From Symsagittifera roscoffensis (lineage: Eukaryota; Xenacoelomorpha; Acoela; Convolutidae), in the NCBI RefSeq assembly GCF_963678635.1, contig NC_087064.1:78222512-78286511 (forward strand): 64,000 bases of DNA. The letters are read 5' to 3'. Shown in pieces: positions 63,102-64,000 of this stretch. Both the position numbers and the translations under genes were made by a program. Position 1 is the stretch's first letter. Each line of letters opens with the position of its first letter. The notes beneath the pieces were generated by a model. That model ran no database searches, was not told the DNA's origin, and was given only the letters and a program-made list of their open reading frames with translations.

Positions 63102-64000
63102 ATGGACAATTTCAACCTGGACGAATTGATGGATCTGGCAGAGGCATATGTGGGACCGATGGTAGATGCGATCTATCGTCGGCTGATCGAACGAGACTTC
63201 GCTCTGGAGGACCCAGAGGTGGTCATGTTGCTGACCGCCTTGATCAACATCTTGGGGCACGACAACCGTGGGGACCGCCCCACGGAAGTCCTGTTGATGG
63301 CAGCATATGGAAAAAGAGGAGTACTAGACCGCCCGAACATGAGAGTGATGAGGTGGAGAAACGGGGCTCTCTCAGGGAATGACTGGGCGAATGAGCCTGG
63401 GTTGGGAAGTTCCAGGACTTACCAACCAGGTGAGATGCCAATGCCCTCTAAGCCTAAACCTGGGCTGACGAGAATGCATAGGGAGATGAACAGCGGGGCG
63501 ACCTCGTCTGGTTCACCACTGAGAGCAGCTGTGCCACCAAAAAGGGCGAAAGTAACACAGAAGGTTCAGACGAACCAAACCATGCAAGACCTGGACGAGA
63601 TGAACGATCGGCTGAAAAGAACGGAGAAGGAGTTAGACGATATGACGAAGACCATGCTGGCAATGGAGGAAGACCGGGACGTGTGGAGGAAGTTGTTTGA
63701 AGACTGCAACAAAAAGCAAGGTCAAGAGATCGAACGCTTAAGGCAGGAGTACAAAGAGCGATCGAAGCAGGCGGCGTTGACAACGGCCGTGGAGAAACCT
63801 GCAAGGGATATTCCTCGTGGGCAGTCCCCGATGGAGCTCTTGACACCTCGAGAAATGAGTCAAACAACGGAGACACGGCTTCCAGCAGAAACGAATCGAG
63901 TAACAATCCCGGATCCTAGTGACACCTTGGGTGATACTGTCGTAGAACAGACAGTGAGAAGACTGATAGAGACAGCTGGACGATTGGTCGCTAACAAGAA
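63102..64000 (+). CDS. Second ORF of the retroelement (N-terminal 299 codons, open at window edge)
   Basis: The ATG at 63102 (MDNFNLDELMDLAEAYVGPM) opens a frame with no stop to base 64000. Residues 1-95 are helical, ending TEVLLMAAYGKRG, and correspond to the relic ORF starts at 36375 and 3790. A linker with GNDWANEPGLG follows, then a basic stretch PPKRAKVT, then a coiled coil at about 165-225 (NDRLKRTEKELDDMTKTML and RKLFEDCNKKQGQEIERL). By homology with 1-3790 and 4541-6461, the SGNH/GDSL hydrolase domain should lie just beyond the window. No signal peptide or membrane span, so it is not a conventional envelope protein. Confidence 0.8.
   Translation, partial: MDNFNLDELMDLAEAYVGPMVDAIYRRLIERDFALEDPEVVMLLTALINILGHDNRGDRPTEVLLMAAYGKRGVLDRPNMRVMRWRNGALSGNDWANEPGLGSSRTYQPGEMPMPSKPKPGLTRMHREMNSGATSSGSPLRAAVPPKRAKVTQKVQTNQTMQDLDEMNDRLKRTEKELDDMTKTMLAMEEDRDVWRKLFEDCNKKQGQEIERLRQEYKERSKQAALTTAVEKPARDIPRGQSPMELLTPREMSQTTETRLPAETNRVTIPDPSDTLGDTVVEQTVRRLIETAGRLVANK

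Larger units (their letters stand above)
50786..64000 (+). mobile_element. Young Ty3/Gypsy-like retroelement with intact ORFs (3' end outside window)
   Basis: Starts with TG at 50786 inside a MITE. It has a 3.9 kb non-coding leader, an 8 kb open gag-pol, a 0.4 kb spacer and a second ORF still open at the window edge. It is the same family as the minus-strand relics but without a single stop in 8 kb, so it inserted recently or remains active. The LTR extent cannot be set because the 3' end is not in view. Confidence 0.8.

Noticed and set aside
63102..64000. Second ORF as a retroviral envelope
   Set aside because: No signal peptide, no transmembrane span and no cysteine pattern; a coiled coil and homology to an SGNH-bearing relic instead.

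Overview
The window reads as repeat-rich, gene-poor DNA from a eukaryote, most likely a small invertebrate animal. It contains Polinton/Maverick genes, 68-75 bp intron-like segments with GTAAGT donors and T-rich AG acceptors, Ty3/Gypsy-like pol genes and MITEs. I see no prokaryotic feature and no host gene. The species cannot be named from this sequence. Almost everything is mobile-element sequence in four layers.

Layer 1, minus strand, 1-6461, 23358-25233 and 36016-47865: decayed copies of one unusual Ty3/Gypsy-like retroelement. The order is gag zinc knuckles, protease, RT, RNase H, integrase, a long acidic tail ending in a macrodomain-like module, a spacer of about 0.4 kb, then a second long ORF with a coiled coil and an SGNH/GDSL-type hydrolase domain. 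Copies abut head to tail at breakpoints without recognisable LTRs.

Layer 2, 6468-23351: a 16.9 kb Polinton inserted in the second ORF of such a relic. It has terminal inverted repeats of about 0.6 kb, AGTAGTAG termini and a 6-bp target duplication (CCCGTT/CCCGCT). It carries PolB (minus strand) and, on the plus strand, an exonuclease-like protein, a membrane protein, packaging ATPase, integrase, a conserved virion-associated protein, a basic protein, major capsid protein and adenain-type protease, plus several unknown genes. Genes abut by short stop/start overlaps. A 60-bp tandem array of perfect TGACGTCA sites lies behind the PolB TATA box. The element is dead.

Layer 3: a tandem duplication copied 12711-25233 (right two thirds of the Polinton plus 1.9 kb of flanking retroelement) to 25279-37898, with a 45-bp templated filler at the joint. 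The second Polinton therefore lacks its left end, PolB and the array. Some lesions are shared by both copies and some are private, so the element was already dying before it duplicated.

Layer 4: 47866-50785 holds MITEs (one with a perfect 8-bp target duplication), a 531-bp tandem duplication and ATAATCGATTAT-type repeats. At 50786 a younger, uninterrupted copy of the layer-1 retroelement family begins. It has a 3.9 kb leader with repeated AATCCGGAGGGGTC motifs and hairpins, an open 2668-codon gag-pol at 54693-62699, and the start of the second ORF at 63102, which runs off the window. This gag-pol has no integrase; where the relics encode one, it has a 66-bp-phased repeat. The pairing of a macrodomain-like module with an SGNH hydrolase ORF in one Ty3-like element is the strongest candidate here for an undescribed system.
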